From NCBI RefSeq assembly GCF_039908645.1, contig NZ_CP150917.1, positions 1,274,501-1,338,500 on the forward strand: 64,000 bases of DNA, read 5' to 3'. Position 1 is the stretch's first letter. Each line of letters starts with the position of its first letter. Position numbers and translations under genes: made by a program. The notes under the pieces are model-generated. The model ran no database searches and was not told the origin of the DNA. It saw only the letters and a program-made list of their open reading frames with translations. This document shows, one piece after another, positions 46,683 to 56,730 of this stretch. Origin of the DNA: Pseudomonas helvetica (GTDB lineage Bacteria > Pseudomonadota > Gammaproteobacteria > Pseudomonadales > Pseudomonadaceae).

Positions 46683-47084
46683 TCAGGTTTTGGACTCGCT
46701 TTTGCGCGAGGACTTGCCGGGACGCTTTTTTATGACAGAAAGGCCGTAGTCATTCTTCAAGACATCCACGACAGCTTCGAAAAACTGCGCTTTCTGATTG
46801 GACAGAGCTAGCTGCTCTTCAAGCTCTTTGATGCGTTGCTCTGGCGTTAATGGTCGGTTTTTGTCGGGCATAGACCCCATCCTCGGCGAGCCAATGTATG
46901 TGCCTGGGCTCCAATCTTGCCGACCGTGCTTGCGTAACCACGTCAGAACGGTCGTTTTGCCTTGAATCCCGTAGCGCTCCTGAGCCTCTTTATAACTCAG
47001 CTCGCCTTTTTCGACCTGGTCGACGACCGACAATTTAAAAGTCAGCGTGTAGTCTCGCTGACTACGCCTTTTTGCTGATTCCAT
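46683..47084 (-). CDS. IS3-family transposase OrfA
   Basis: A 133-residue DNA-binding protein: an N-terminal HTH (DYTLTFKLSVVDQVEKGELS, then YKEAQERYGIQGKTTVLTWL) and a C-terminal leucine-zipper-like coil (RIKELEEQLALSNQKAQFFE). It binds the IS ends and, alone, usually regulates transposition. GGAGGG lies before the ATG. The last fifth of the gene contains the frameshift site. Confidence 0.92.
   Translation of the reverse strand: MESAKRRSQRDYTLTFKLSVVDQVEKGELSYKEAQERYGIQGKTTVLTWLRKHGRQDWSPGTYIGSPRMGSMPDKNRPLTPEQRIKELEEQLALSNQKAQFFEAVVDVLKNDYGLSVIKKRPGKSSRKSESKT
46725..46731 (-). other. Programmed -1 frameshift site (AAAAAAG)
   Basis: The codons ATA AAA AAG near the end of orfA contain the classic A-AAA-AAG slippery heptamer. 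After a -1 slip, reading continues GCG TCC CGG CAA into the orfB frame without a stop, joining OrfA to OrfB. Confidence 0.8.
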
Positions 47085-47109
47085 TATTCCCTCCTGAAAA
47101 TAGATCAGA

Positions 47110-47137
47110 AGGTGTAAACCTTATTCAGGACGGGACA
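47110..47137. repeat. Right terminal inverted repeat of the IS
   Basis: Read on the minus strand it begins TGTCCCGTCCTGAATAAGG and ends TTTACACCT, pairing with the left end. Confidence 0.88.
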
Positions 47138-47147
47138 GATAGAAGAA

Positions 47148-47185
47148 AAAAAGCCCCGCTTCTTTGGCTGGAAGCGGGGCTTTTT
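47148..47185. terminator. Bidirectional rho-independent terminator
   Basis: AAAAAGCCCCGCTTC and GAAGCGGGGCTTTTT form a perfect 15-bp stem with an 8-nt loop. A and T tracts on either side let it work on both strands. It should have served the hydrolase pair on the left before the IS inserted, and serves the lipoprotein gene on the right, whose stop codon abuts it. Confidence 0.9.
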
Positions 47186-48652
47186 CTATTGTTTGGCAAC
47201 TGATGTGTCGGGTTTTACGGTGACCTTGATCGATGTTCGATCAATGATGCCGCCGTAGTTCTGATTCAAGTTAACTTGGTAGGTTGGACCTGGTTTCATC
47301 CCATGATCCCATTCCGATATTCTCCAGTTGCCTGCCCCGTCAACGTTGGGGGGCGCGAGAGTCCAACTGAACAGTGTCGAGAGGTTAATGACCCTTACGC
47401 TGAATGACGCGTCGGGTAGTCCGCCCCCGGTGAATTGCACAACTCGGTTGACCACATCTCCATCTTTGGGCGTCGTGAAGGTCGGCTTCTTCAGGGAGGA
47501 GCACGCCGGCTGTGTTTCCCCCTTGAGGCCAACAGAAATGGCAGCATTCGACTCCACCAAGGGATCAACTGCGCACACATGTACGGTAATACCTGCTGCT
47601 TCATCCTTTAGCGTTCTACCCGCTTTCAAGGTGGCATCTTCTGTTGAGACCGTTTCGGGTGCGCTATCGACTTGTATGTCCTGAACGTATTCAGCCATCT
47701 TGGTGTAGCGCACCCCGACACCCTTGGCATAGCCCGTTGGAAACTGACTGTCGAACGGTGGAAAGAGGGTCTGACGAACTTCCAGCGCTATTTGCTTAGG
47801 CTGGTTTGGGGCTGTTGTCGGGAGATCAATCAAATAGCTGTTTCCGAGGGCGAGGCGGTAGATGCCCGACGCCTTGATGTGGGTTACCCGGGACTCATCC
47901 AACCAGCCCGCATACCAGCGCAAGTGCGTGGGATACAGAACCGACCCGCCGCCTGACACGGGATTACCGTAATCGGGGTAGAAGATGATTTTGCAGTGGT
48001 CGGGTGCCGTGATGACATTGCTGCTCAGAGGGCAGCCGGAATAGGTCGGCCCGCTGATAAACCCCAGGTTATTGCCGAACAGGCGAATCCAGAGATGCGA
48101 GCTCTCTGGCTGGTTGTAGATCGCCAGCACTCGGCCAGGTGCGTCAGCACTCCCGGTACCAATACCGCAGGAGGCTGCGATGAACAGATAGTCAAAGTCG
48201 TCGGGGTTCAGGCCTTGAGCCCTGGCGGCGGCTTCGGCTGGGCCTTTGACTGCGTCGCGAGTGTTACAGATGGCCGGTTTTGGCCCGAGGTCAGCGGTGA
48301 TCATCGTGCCTTCCAGCGTCAGCTTCCTGCCTGAAACATATGAGATATACCGGCGTAAGGAGCTTTCGCTTTCTGGAGAAAGACTTTGTTTCCAGAGCTC
48401 TTCCTTGTCCATCGCAGGCATGCCGGCCCACCGACCGACCACCAGCAACACCTTTTTTGTACCCACGACCGGTCGTTGGTTGACCCCCGGAACGGGCAGG
48501 GGCTCACCGGTAAGAATGGCCTCAGGGTCGAGATGGTTGTACCTGGACTCGCCGCTTGTCGACACGCCGACGTTCGAGTCATGGGTGGACTGTGCACACC
48601 CTCCCTGGATCAGCGCCGCACACAGCAGCAAAAAAACTGTCAGCAGTCGCAT
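47186..48652 (-). CDS. Lipoprotein related to M11 (gametolysin-like) peptidases, zinc site lost
   Basis: A 488-residue lipoprotein (lipobox LIQGGC, Cys about residue 18). The middle resembles the catalytic region of M11 metallopeptidases: DYLFIAASCGIGTGSADAPG, then LFGNNLGFISGPTYSGC where active enzymes have HELGHNLGLxH, then DYGNPVSGGG and LRWYAGWLDES for the usual GDPFDVMG and ERLGWL. All zinc-binding histidines are missing, so it is likely a binding or structural protein. A C-terminal Ig-like domain (about 400-480) follows. The ATG at 48652 has GGAGCAACACC upstream. Identification as M11-like is my reading of the pattern, not a search result. Confidence 0.7.
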   Translation of the reverse strand: MRLLTVFLLLCAALIQGGCAQSTHDSNVGVSTSGESRYNHLDPEAILTGEPLPVPGVNQRPVVGTKKVLLVVGRWAGMPAMDKEELWKQSLSPESESSLRRYISYVSGRKLTLEGTMITADLGPKPAICNTRDAVKGPAEAAARAQGLNPDDFDYLFIAASCGIGTGSADAPGRVLAIYNQPESSHLWIRLFGNNLGFISGPTYSGCPLSSNVITAPDHCKIIFYPDYGNPVSGGGSVLYPTHLRWYAGWLDESRVTHIKASGIYRLALGNSYLIDLPTTAPNQPKQIALEVRQTLFPPFDSQFPTGYAKGVGVRYTKMAEYVQDIQVDSAPETVSTEDATLKAGRTLKDEAAGITVHVCAVDPLVESNAAISVGLKGETQPACSSLKKPTFTTPKDGDVVNRVVQFTGGGLPDASFSVRVINLSTLFSWTLAPPNVDGAGNWRISEWDHGMKPGPTYQVNLNQNYGGIIDRTSIKVTVKPDTSVAKQ

Positions 48653-48770
48653 GGTGTTGCTCCTTGATGCCCGTGATCCTGGCCAGGAGCTCACTTTTAC
48701 TCGCGACGCTGGAGGCTGCCTACTGTCAGAAATAACAGGTGGCGACGAGTGGCAAGAGCGTGCGTATACA

Positions 48771-48807
48771 CAAGAGCCCCGCCTGATCACCTCAGACGGG
48801 GTTCTTG
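48771..48807. terminator. Hairpin terminator downstream of the 114-residue gene
   Basis: CAAGAGCCCCGCCTGA and TCAGACGGGGTTCTTG pair along 16 bases with only wobble or single mismatches, around a TCACC loop. It lies 13 nt after the stop of the minus-strand gene at 48821. Confidence 0.7.
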
Positions 48808-48820
48808 CATTGCGGGCACG

Positions 48821-49165
48821 TCAATGTTTTTGCTTGCCGTTCTGAGCCGATAAATCGTGCAAATGGCGCCGCGACAATTCGAGAAAGCGCGGTGTCGGGC
48901 CAACGTCTTCGTAGAGCGGGTCGCCTTCCTCATCGGTTGCGACCACGTGCTGACCCTTGATGTAAGGGAAACTCGCTTCGAGCTCTTCCAGGGCGGCGCC
49001 AATCAGTTCGCCCAGCAGTTCTTCGGGGTGGCGTTTGGGGTACATCTCGGTAAGCGCGGCCAACCGCGCCGCGGCTTCGACGTCCAGGTGAATGGTGTAG
49101 CCGGTCTTGGTCAAACGGCCTTTGGCGGTTTCTTCCCAATGCTGGGCTAGCTCACGGATTTTCAT
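48821..49165 (-). CDS. Conserved small Pseudomonas protein, type 1 pili tip component/pilin-assembly-like annotation
   Basis: A 114-residue acidic, helical protein (MKIRELAQHWEETAKGRLTK, then IHLDVEAAARLAALTEMYPK, EELLGELIGAALEELEASFP). Relatives in Pseudomonas genomes are annotated as pilin assembly or type 1 pili tip proteins, but the sequence has no signal peptide and looks like a cytoplasmic helical protein, so I do not trust that function. The ATG at 49165 follows GAGG with good spacing; the frame opens six codons earlier. Confidence 0.65.
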   Translation of the reverse strand: MKIRELAQHWEETAKGRLTKTGYTIHLDVEAAARLAALTEMYPKRHPEELLGELIGAALEELEASFPYIKGQHVVATDEEGDPLYEDVGPTPRFLELSRRHLHDLSAQNGKQKH

Positions 49166-49359
49166 AATGACCTCAATAGGCACCTGCTGGTGGCAGGGGA
49201 GATGAGTGTCCGGCCGTGGCCGGTGGCAAGCCTTTGTACGGCTTATTCTTCAGACTAGCCCCAACCTTCGGGATTTACCGTCGATTTGTCGTCTGACTTG
49301 TAAGAACCCGCTGTGGACGGCACTCTTGGAGTCGACCGCCATTCGCTGGAGAACTGCTG

Positions 49360-51990
49360 ATGACTGATATCGATGCACGCTTGCGCGAGGATGTTCACCT
49401 GCTGGGTGAGTTGTTGGGCAACACCATTCGCGAGCAGTACGGGGATGGCTTTCTCGACAAGATCGAGCTGATCCGCAAGGGTGCCAAGGCTGACCGTCGT
49501 GGCTCGACGGACGCCGAACTGCGCGCCAGCCTCAACCAGTTGACTGAAGATGAACTGCTGCCAGTGGCGCGAGCGTTCAACCAGTTCCTGAACCTTGCGA
49601 ACATCGCCGAGCAATATCAGTTGATTCACCGCCGCGAAGAGTCCCAACCGGCACCGTTCGAGGCGCGGGTGTTGCCCGAACTGCTCGCCCGCCTGCGGGC
49701 TGAAGGGCATGGCAGCGACGCGCTGGCGCGGCAATTGGGACGGTTGGAGATCGAACTGGTGCTGACGGCGCATCCGACTGAAGTCGCCCGCCGGACCTTG
49801 ATCCAGAAATACGACGCCATCGCCGCGCAACTGGCGGCACAGGATCACCGTGACCTGACCCGCGCCGAGCGCGAGCAGATCAAGTCGACCTTGCAGCGCC
49901 TGATCGCCGAAGCCTGGCACACCGAAGAAATTCGCCGCACCCGGCCGACCCCGGTCGATGAAGCCAAGTGGGGCTTTGCGGTGATCGAGCATTCGCTGTG
50001 GCAGGCGATTCCCAACTACCTGCGCAAGGCCGACCAGGCGCTGCATGCGGCCACCGGTCTGCGCTTGCCGCTGGAGGCGGCGCCGATTCGCTTCGCCTCG
50101 TGGATGGGCGGCGACCGTGATGGCAACCCGAACGTCACGGCGGCGGTGACCCGTGAAGTGCTGCTGTTGGCGCGCTGGATGGCGGCCGACCTTTACCTGC
50201 GCGATGTCGATCAACTGGCCGCCGAGTTGTCGATGCAGCAGGCCAGCACCACGTTGCGGGCCAAGGCTGGGGACAGCGCCGAACCTTACCGTGCAGTGCT
50301 TAAACAGCTGCGTGAACGCCTGCGTGCGACCCGTAACTGGGCGCAGGCCTCCTTAACCGCGAGCACCCCGGCGCCGGCCGACGTGCTGCAAAACAACCGC
50401 GAGCTGCTGGATCCGCTGGAGCTGTGCTATCAGTCGCTGCATGAATGCGGCATGGGCGTAATCGCCGATGGTCCGTTGCTCGATTGCCTGCGTCGGGCGG
50501 TGACGTTCGGCCTGTTCCTGGTGCGACTGGACGTGCGCCAGGACTCGTCGAGGCATGCGTCGGCGATGACCGAAATCACCGACTACCTCGGGCTCGGTCG
50601 CTATGAAGACTGGGACGAGGACGCGCGCATCAGCTTCCTGATGGGCGAGCTGAACAATCGTCGGCCACTCCTGCCGACCTATTTCAAACCTTCGGCCGAC
50701 ACCGCCGAAGTCCTGGCGACGTGTCGCGAAATCGCCGCGGCGCCGGCGGCGTCGCTCGGCTCGTATGTGATCTCCATGGCGGGTGCTGCTTCGGACGTGC
50801 TCGCCGTGCAGCTTCTGCTTAAAGAGTCTGGCGTGCTGCGGCCGATGCGCGTCGTGCCGTTGTTCGAAACCCTCGCCGACCTCGACAACGCTGGCCCGGT
50901 GATCGAGAAACTGTTGCTGCTGCCGGGTTACCGCTCGCGGTTGCAGGGCCCACAGGAAGTGATGATCGGTTATTCCGACTCGGCCAAGGACGCCGGCACC
51001 ACGGCGGCGGCCTGGGCTCAGTACCGGGCGCAGGAACGCTTGGTGGATATCTGCCGCGAGCAACAAGTTGAACTGCTGTTGTTCCATGGTCGCGGCGGCA
51101 CCGTGGGCCGTGGCGGTGGCCCGGCGCACGCGGCGATTCTGTCGCAGCCGCCGGGGTCGGTGGCCGGGCGTTTCCGTACCACCGAGCAAGGGGAAATGAT
51201 TCGGTTCAAGTTCGGCTTGCCGGACATCGCCGAGCAAAACCTCAACCTGTATCTGGCGGCGGTGCTCGAAGCAACGCTGTTGCCGCCGCCACCGCCGGAA
51301 CCCGCATGGCGCGGCCTGATGGACGAATTGGCGGCCGATGGCGTCAGCGCTTATCGCGCCGTGGTGCGGGAGAATCCGCAGTTTGTCGAGTATTTCCGTC
51401 AATCCACGCCCGAGCAGGAGCTGGGGCGCCTGCCGCTCGGCAGCCGTCCGGCCAAGCGTCGTGCTGGCGGGATCGAAAGCCTGCGGGCGATCCCGTGGAT
51501 CTTCGGTTGGACCCAGACCCGCCTGATGCTGCCGGCCTGGCTTGGCTGGGAAGCGGCGTTGAGCAACGCCTTGGCGCGCGGTGAGGGCGAGTTGCTGGCG
51601 CAGATGCGTGAGCAGTGGCCGTTCTTCCGCACACGCATCGACATGCTGGAGATGGTGCTGGCCAAGGCTGACGCGGACATTGCCCAGTCCTACGACGAGC
51701 GATTGGTTGCGCCGGAATTGTTACCTTTGGGTGTGCATTTACGCGACCTATTGTCGCAGGCATGTGCCGTGGTCCTTGGCCTGACCGGTCAGTCGCAGCT
51801 GCTGGCCCATAGCCCTGACACCCTGGAGTTCATCCGTTTGCGCAACACCTACCTCGATCCGCTACATCTATTGCAGGCTGAACTGTTGGCGCGCTCGCGA
51901 CAGCCGGATGTGGTGCAGGGCAGCCCGGTGGAGCAGGCGTTGCTGGTGTCTGTGGCAGGGATTGCCGCCGGTTTGCGCAATACCGGCTAA
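49360..51990 (+). CDS. ppc: Phosphoenolpyruvate carboxylase
   Basis: An 876-residue enzyme that carboxylates PEP to oxaloacetate, replenishing the TCA cycle. Catalytic His is in [13 protein letters not shown] (about residue 137); the glycine-rich loop [15 protein letters not shown] and the [16 protein letters not shown] stretch are intact, and the C-terminus ends in the typical RNTG. Length is normal. GGAGAACTGCTG precedes the ATG. It stands as a single gene. Confidence 0.97.
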   Translation: MTDIDARLREDVHLLGELLGNTIREQYGDGFLDKIELIRKGAKADRRGSTDAELRASLNQLTEDELLPVARAFNQFLNLANIAEQYQLIHRREESQPAPFEARVLPELLARLRAEGHGSDALARQLGRLEIELVLTAHPTEVARRTLIQKYDAIAAQLAAQDHRDLTRAEREQIKSTLQRLIAEAWHTEEIRRTRPTPVDEAKWGFAVIEHSLWQAIPNYLRKADQALHAATGLRLPLEAAPIRFASWMGGDRDGNPNVTAAVTREVLLLARWMAADLYLRDVDQLAAELSMQQASTTLRAKAGDSAEPYRAVLKQLRERLRATRNWAQASLTASTPAPADVLQNNRELLDPLELCYQSLHECGMGVIADGPLLDCLRRAVTFGLFLVRLDVRQDSSRHASAMTEITDYLGLGRYEDWDEDARISFLMGELNNRRPLLPTYFKPSADTAEVLATCREIAAAPAASLGSYVISMAGAASDVLAVQLLLKESGVLRPMRVVPLFETLADLDNAGPVIEKLLLLPGYRSRLQGPQEVMIGYSDSAKDAGTTAAAWAQYRAQERLVDICREQQVELLLFHGRGGTVGRGGGPAHAAILSQPPGSVAGRFRTTEQGEMIRFKFGLPDIAEQNLNLYLAAVLEATLLPPPPPEPAWRGLMDELAADGVSAYRAVVRENPQFVEYFRQSTPEQELGRLPLGSRPAKRRAGGIESLRAIPWIFGWTQTRLMLPAWLGWEAALSNALARGEGELLAQMREQWPFFRTRIDMLEMVLAKADADIAQSYDERLVAPELLPLGVHLRDLLSQACAVVLGLTGQSQLLAHSPDTLEFIRLRNTYLDPLHLLQAELLARSRQPDVVQGSPVEQALLVSVAGIAAGLRNTG

Positions 51991-52031
51991 GGTCTTTTGC
52001 GGGGTGTCGCAGGCAATTTTACTGCGACAAA

Positions 52032-52055
52032 CGACCGGTCCGCGGGGGCCGGTCG
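52032..52055 (+). terminator. GC-rich hairpin after ppc
   Basis: CGACCGG and CCGGTCG enclose a 10-nt loop 41 nt after the ppc stop. It lacks a T-tract, so a rho-independent role is uncertain. Confidence 0.4.
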
Positions 52056-52118
52056 CGCTTGTCAGGCGACACTTTGTTATGGGGTTGCGACTTGGATCGC
52101 CTCCTCGCCAGGGCATAA

Positions 52119-52928
<810 letters not shown>

Positions 52929-52950
52929 GAAAGCTGATTTGCTTTACCTA

Positions 52951-52980
52951 CAACGGCCCGCTTGCGGGCCGTTGTTGTTT
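52951..52980 (+). terminator. Rho-independent terminator of adk
   Basis: CAACGGCCCG-CTTG-CGGGCCGTTG, a perfect ten-base stem with a four-base loop, followed by TTGTTTAT, 22 nt after the adk stop. Confidence 0.88.
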
Positions 52981-53021
52981 ATACTGGCGGACTTTTTCCA
53001 ACTCTCTTTACGGAAACATCG

Positions 53022-53696
53022 ATGAGCACCTTGCTGGCCCTGGACACCGCGACTGAAGCTTGCTCCGTTGCCTTGCTGCATGACGGCAAGGTCACGAGTC
53101 ATTACGAGGTGATCCCGCGCCTGCATGCGCAGAAGTTGTTGCCGATGATCCAGCAGTTGCTGGCGGATGCGGGCACCACCTTGCAAGCGGTCGATGCGAT
53201 TGCCTTTGGTCGCGGCCCAGGTGCGTTCACTGGCGTGCGAATCGCCATTGGCGTGGTTCAGGGCCTGGCATTTGCGCTGGATCGTCCAGTGTTGCCGGTG
53301 TCCAACCTGGCGGTACTGGCGCAGCGCGCATTGCGCGAGCACGGTGCACATCAGGTTGCGGCGGCCATCGATGCCCGGATGGATGAAGTCTATTGGGGCT
53401 GCTACCGCGAAACCGCGGGCGAAATGCGTCTGGTGGGGGCTGAAGCGGTGTTGCCGCCAGAAGTCGCGGCATTGCCGGCAGAGGCCACGGGCGACTGGTT
53501 CGGCGCGGGCACCGGCTGGGGCTATGGCGAGCGCATCGCGGTCAACCTGATCGGTCAGGATGCTGGCATGTTGCCTCACGCCGAAGACTTGCTGACCCTG
53601 GCCCGTTTCGCCTGGGAACGCGGCGAAGGCATCCCCGCCGACGACGCACAACCGGTTTACCTGCGCGACAAAGTGGCAACCCCCAAAGCCAAGTGA
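53022..53696 (+). CDS. tsaB: tRNA threonylcarbamoyladenosine biosynthesis protein TsaB
   Basis: A 224-residue ASKHA-fold protein that with TsaD and TsaE makes the t6A37 modification of ANN-decoding tRNAs. It shows LLALDTATEACSVALLHDGK, HAQKLLPMIQQLLADAGTTL and FGRGPGAFTGVRIAIGVVQG, characteristic of TsaB. The ATG at 53022 is preferred over the ORF start 20 codons upstream, which lies in the adk terminator region. Adjacent adk and tsaB is a usual Pseudomonas arrangement. Confidence 0.95.
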   Translation: MSTLLALDTATEACSVALLHDGKVTSHYEVIPRLHAQKLLPMIQQLLADAGTTLQAVDAIAFGRGPGAFTGVRIAIGVVQGLAFALDRPVLPVSNLAVLAQRALREHGAHQVAAAIDARMDEVYWGCYRETAGEMRLVGAEAVLPPEVAALPAEATGDWFGAGTGWGYGERIAVNLIGQDAGMLPHAEDLLTLARFAWERGEGIPADDAQPVYLRDKVATPKAK

Positions 53697-53709
53697 ATCC
53701 GAGTGCCTT

Positions 53710-53841
53710 TGTGGCGAGGGAGCTTGCTCCCGCTGGGGTGCGAAGCGCCCCCAAAATCCGCAGCCTCATTTCGTCAGATGTACCGCGTCGGTTAATCTGC
53801 GGGCGCTTCGCCCCCGAGCGGGAGCAAGCTCCCTCGCCACA
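53710..53841. repeat. Long palindromic intergenic repeat (REP-type), copy 7
   Basis: TGTGGCGAGGGAGCTTGCTC and GAGCAAGCTCCCTCGCCACA outer arms, with GGTGCGAAGCGCCCCC / GGGCGCTTCGCCCCC inner arms. It follows the tsaB stop. The remaining 136 bp to the next gene show nothing else. Confidence 0.88.
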
Positions 53842-53977
53842 GGGGCGCAGCCAATTGTCAGTTTCTGCCGCGCGCTTTTAAACCTTTTCCGGTTTCTGTG
53901 CTCTAGTTATCACTTGGGAGTTTGCGCACACTGGTAAGTGCCGCTAAATTGCCATCATCGATAGCGAGTTTGTACCT

Positions 53978-54286
53978 ATGCGCATAGACGGCTTTGCCTC
54001 TCAGTCCTACCCCATCAAGCGCAAGCCACGCAAAGGCAATGTGTCGGTGGACGAGTCCCTCGAGGATATCGATGGCGAGCAGGAGTTTCCTTCTGAGGAG
54101 CAACTCGCCGCCCGCGCCGCCAAGGCCTCTGCGCAACGCCTGAGCAATCTTCCCGCTCGTCAGCAGGACATGATCTACCATCGCGCCATGAGCAAAAGCG
54201 TGGCGATGGCCCTGGCCAGCTACCTGAGCACCGCGGCTTTCGTCGATTGGGATATGGAAGTGCTGGGTCTCGACCTGCACATCTGA
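53978..54286 (+). CDS. Conserved hypothetical protein (102 residues)
   Basis: A small protein with a basic N-terminal stretch (YPIKRKPRKGN), an acidic middle (DESLEDIDGEQEFPSEE) and a helical C-terminus (SVAMALASYLSTAAFVDWDM). No known domain is recognised. The ATG is preceded by GCGAG. It touches the DUF72 gene by a TGATG overlap, so the two are coupled and conserved together, which supports it being real. Confidence 0.75.
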   Translation: MRIDGFASQSYPIKRKPRKGNVSVDESLEDIDGEQEFPSEEQLAARAAKASAQRLSNLPARQQDMIYHRAMSKSVAMALASYLSTAAFVDWDMEVLGLDLHI

Positions 54287-55146
54287 TGCGGTTGCCTTAT
54301 TACCTCGGTTGCCCGTCCTGGAGCGAAAACGCCTGGCGCGAATACCTGTATCCGCAAAACGCCCGCCCCAATGAATTTCTCGACCTGTACTCGCAGGTGT
54401 TCAACGCCGTTGAAGGCAACACCACGTTCTACGCACGCCCTGCGCCGGCGACGGTGGAGCGCTGGGCGCAGACGATGCCGGAACATTTTCGCTTCACCGC
54501 CAAATTCCCCGGCGACATCAGCCACGGCGGCGACCTGCGCGAGCAACTGAGCGCCGCCGAAACCTTCGTGCAATTGCTCAGCCCGCTCGGTGAGCGGGTT
54601 TCACCGCTCTGGCTGCAACTGTCGGCAGCCTTTACCCCGCAACGGCTGGGCGAGCTGGCCGGGTTCATCGATGGGGTGCAGCGGCCGTTGGCCGTTGAAG
54701 TGCGGCATCGGGACTTCTTCGCCAAAGGCGATGCCGAGCGCAGGCTCAATCGGCTGTTGCTGGATCGTGGCGTGGAGCGCATTTGCCTCGATCCACGGGC
54801 GCTGTTCAGTTGCACGTCGACTGAACCTTCGGTACTTCACGCTCAATCGAAAAAGCCCAAGGTGCCACCGCGCCCGGCGGCTTTTACTCAATTCCCGCAG
54901 GTGCGTTTCATCGGCCATCCGCTGCTTGAAGCCAACGATACGTTCCTGACGCCATGGGTCGAGAAAATCGCCCAATGGATCGAAGAGGGCCGCACGCCGT
55001 ACATCTTCCTGCACACCGCCGACAACCTGCTGGCCGCCGCTTTGGCACAACGCTTTCATACTCGGTTGATGACGCGTTTGCCTGGCTTGCCGGCGCTGCC
55101 TGAGCTATATAGAGAACCCGCCGCCGAGCAGCTTGGGTTGCTCTGA
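54286..55146 (+). CDS. DUF72 domain protein
   Basis: A 286-residue TIM-barrel-like protein of the DUF72 (YecE) family: YYLGCPSWSENAWREYLYPQ, FNAVEGNTTFYARPAPATVE, FRFTAKFPGDISHG and FLHTADNLLAAALAQRFH. Function is unknown; relatives have been linked loosely to nucleic-acid or metal chemistry without proof. The start is the ATG of the TGATG overlap at 54286, which begins directly with the family motif. Confidence 0.88.
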   Translation: MRLPYYLGCPSWSENAWREYLYPQNARPNEFLDLYSQVFNAVEGNTTFYARPAPATVERWAQTMPEHFRFTAKFPGDISHGGDLREQLSAAETFVQLLSPLGERVSPLWLQLSAAFTPQRLGELAGFIDGVQRPLAVEVRHRDFFAKGDAERRLNRLLLDRGVERICLDPRALFSCTSTEPSVLHAQSKKPKVPPRPAAFTQFPQVRFIGHPLLEANDTFLTPWVEKIAQWIEEGRTPYIFLHTADNLLAAALAQRFHTRLMTRLPGLPALPELYREPAAEQLGLL

Positions 55147-55178
55147 CGACGGGTTTTCCCTTCTGCAGGAGTGAGCCA

Positions 55179-56000
55179 ATGGATGCGCAAACCCTTAAAG
55201 CTCAGGCCTTCAAGGCCTTACACGAAGGTGCCGGAGCTTTTGTGATTCCCAATCCGTGGGACGCCGGTTCGGCAAAAATGCTTGCCGGCCTGGGTTACCA
55301 GGCGCTGGCGACGACCAGTGCCGGTTATGCTTTTTCGCTGGGCCGCCCGGATGGCGCGGTCAAACTCGAAGAGACACTGGCCAACGTTCGGGCGATTGTC
55401 GGCGCGAGCGATCTGCCAGTGGCGGTGGACCTGGAAAACGGTTTTGCCGACAGCCCGCAGGAATCCGCCGAGAGCTTGCTACGCGCCGCCGCTGCTGGCG
55501 CGGTCGGTGGTTCGATCGAAGACGCTACCGGCCGTGAAGACGGCCCGATTTACTGCTTTGAACACGCCGTAGCACGAATCGAAGCGGCGGTCGCGGCCGC
55601 TCGCAGTTTGCCATTTCCGTTCACCCTGACCGCGCGCGCCGAGAATTACCTGCACGGGAATCCGGACCTGGCCGACACCATTCGCCGTTTGCAGGCCTTT
55701 GCCGAAGCGGGCGCCGATGTGCTGTATGCGCCGGGCCTGCGCAACGCTGAAGAGATACTGGCGGTGGTCCGTGCGGTGGCGCCGAAACCGGTCAATGTGC
55801 TGATGTCCGGCGGTCTCAAGTTGAGCGTCGCGCAGCTCAGTGAAATGGGCGTCAAACGGATCAGCGTCGGCTCGGCCATGGCCCGTGCGGCCTACGGTGC
55901 GTTCTATCAGGCCGCGCAGGAAATTCAGTCGCACGGCACCTTCGATTTCGCCGACCGCGCGCTGCCGTTTGGGCAGATCAATCAGTTGTTCAAAGGCTGA
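55179..56000 (+). CDS. Isocitrate lyase/PEP mutase family protein
   Basis: A 273-residue single-barrel enzyme. NPWDAGSAKMLAGLGYQALA and ATTSAGYAFSLGRPDG match the family N-terminus; VAVDLENGFADSP and GGSIEDATG correspond to the metal-binding loops. The KNK/KKCGH catalytic loop of true PEP mutases or isocitrate lyases is absent, so it is more likely an oxaloacetate decarboxylase or carboxy-acid lyase-like member. GCAGGAGTGAG precedes the ATG. Confidence 0.82.
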   Translation: MDAQTLKAQAFKALHEGAGAFVIPNPWDAGSAKMLAGLGYQALATTSAGYAFSLGRPDGAVKLEETLANVRAIVGASDLPVAVDLENGFADSPQESAESLLRAAAAGAVGGSIEDATGREDGPIYCFEHAVARIEAAVAAARSLPFPFTLTARAENYLHGNPDLADTIRRLQAFAEAGADVLYAPGLRNAEEILAVVRAVAPKPVNVLMSGGLKLSVAQLSEMGVKRISVGSAMARAAYGAFYQAAQEIQSHGTFDFADRALPFGQINQLFKG

Positions 56001-56016
56001 CCTACAGGGAGTTGTC

Positions 56017-56715
56017 GTGCGGTTTCTGAAAGTGCTGTTGGCGGTGATGCTGGTGATGGGCGGCTTGCTGGTGGGTGTCTGGCGCGGTTGGCTGCCGTTG
56101 CCAGCGGCCTGGAACCCTTGGGCGCCGCTGGATGTCCGGGCGACGCCGAACCTGCTGACGCGCTTCAAATTGATCAGGCTGCGCGATAACCCTCAGCTCT
56201 GCGATCAGGTGCTCAGCGGTGCCGGGTTGAAGTTCACCCGCCAGGCCGACAGCAACCCGGACGTCGATTGCCCGCTCAACAACACCCTGCGCGTGCAGGG
56301 CGGCGAGGTGGCGCTGAGCAGCAGCTTTCTCGCCAGTTGCCCGCTGGCAGTGGCGTTTGTGCTGTTCGAGCGGCATGCCCTGCAACCGGCTGCGCAGGCC
56401 ACGTATGGGCAGGCGGTGGCGCGGGTCGATCACCTCGGCAGTTTTGCCTGCCGCAATATGTACAACCTCGAAAACGGCTCGCGCAGCCAGCACGCGACGG
56501 CCGATGCACTGGATATCGCCGGCTTTCGCCTGGCGGACGGGCGCAGTATCAGCGTGCTGCGCGATTGGCCGAAGGACAATGACGATGCGCGCTTTCTACG
56601 CAAGGTTCGCGATGGCGCGTGTGACATGTTCAGCGTGGTATTGAGCCCGGACTACAACGCCGCTCATCGCAACCATTTTCATCTGGATGTCGGGCCGTGG
56701 TGGGTGTGTCGCTGA
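56017..56715 (+). CDS. Extensin-like (Extensin_C) protein
   Basis: A 232-residue protein with an N-terminal membrane anchor (VLLAVMLVMGGLLVGVW). The C-terminal domain shows SRSQHATADALDIAGFRLAD and HRNHFHLDVGPWWV, the His/Asp pattern of the bacterial extensin-like family, which resembles LAS/M15-type zinc peptidases acting on peptidoglycan. Cysteines are conserved (LCDQ, DCPLNN, ASCPL, ACRN). The start is GTG at 56017 with AGGGAG upstream; the frame is open further up inside the previous gene but is not coding there. Confidence 0.84.
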   Translation: MRFLKVLLAVMLVMGGLLVGVWRGWLPLPAAWNPWAPLDVRATPNLLTRFKLIRLRDNPQLCDQVLSGAGLKFTRQADSNPDVDCPLNNTLRVQGGEVALSSSFLASCPLAVAFVLFERHALQPAAQATYGQAVARVDHLGSFACRNMYNLENGSRSQHATADALDIAGFRLADGRSISVLRDWPKDNDDARFLRKVRDGACDMFSVVLSPDYNAAHRNHFHLDVGPWWVCR

Positions 56716-56730
56716 GGCTGAAGTTGAGGC

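Larger units (their letters stand above)
45828..47137. mobile_element. Intact IS3-family insertion sequence (1310 bp)
   Basis: The element is bounded by 28-bp imperfect inverted repeats and flanked on both sides by GAT (45825-45827 and 47138-47140), a 3-bp target duplication. It contains orfA and orfB on the minus strand with an A6G slippery site between them. Ends and genes look intact, so it may be recent and active. The subgroup cannot be assigned safely from sequence alone. Confidence 0.93.

Noticed and set aside
49255..50214. Minus-strand open frame of 319 codons over the start of ppc
   Set aside because: Antisense to ppc, which is full length with catalytic motifs; no family features on the other strand.
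55840..56016. Upstream extension of the extensin-like gene
   Set aside because: It overlaps the ICL/PEPM gene in another frame; the GTG at 56017 has a ribosome site and begins the membrane anchor.
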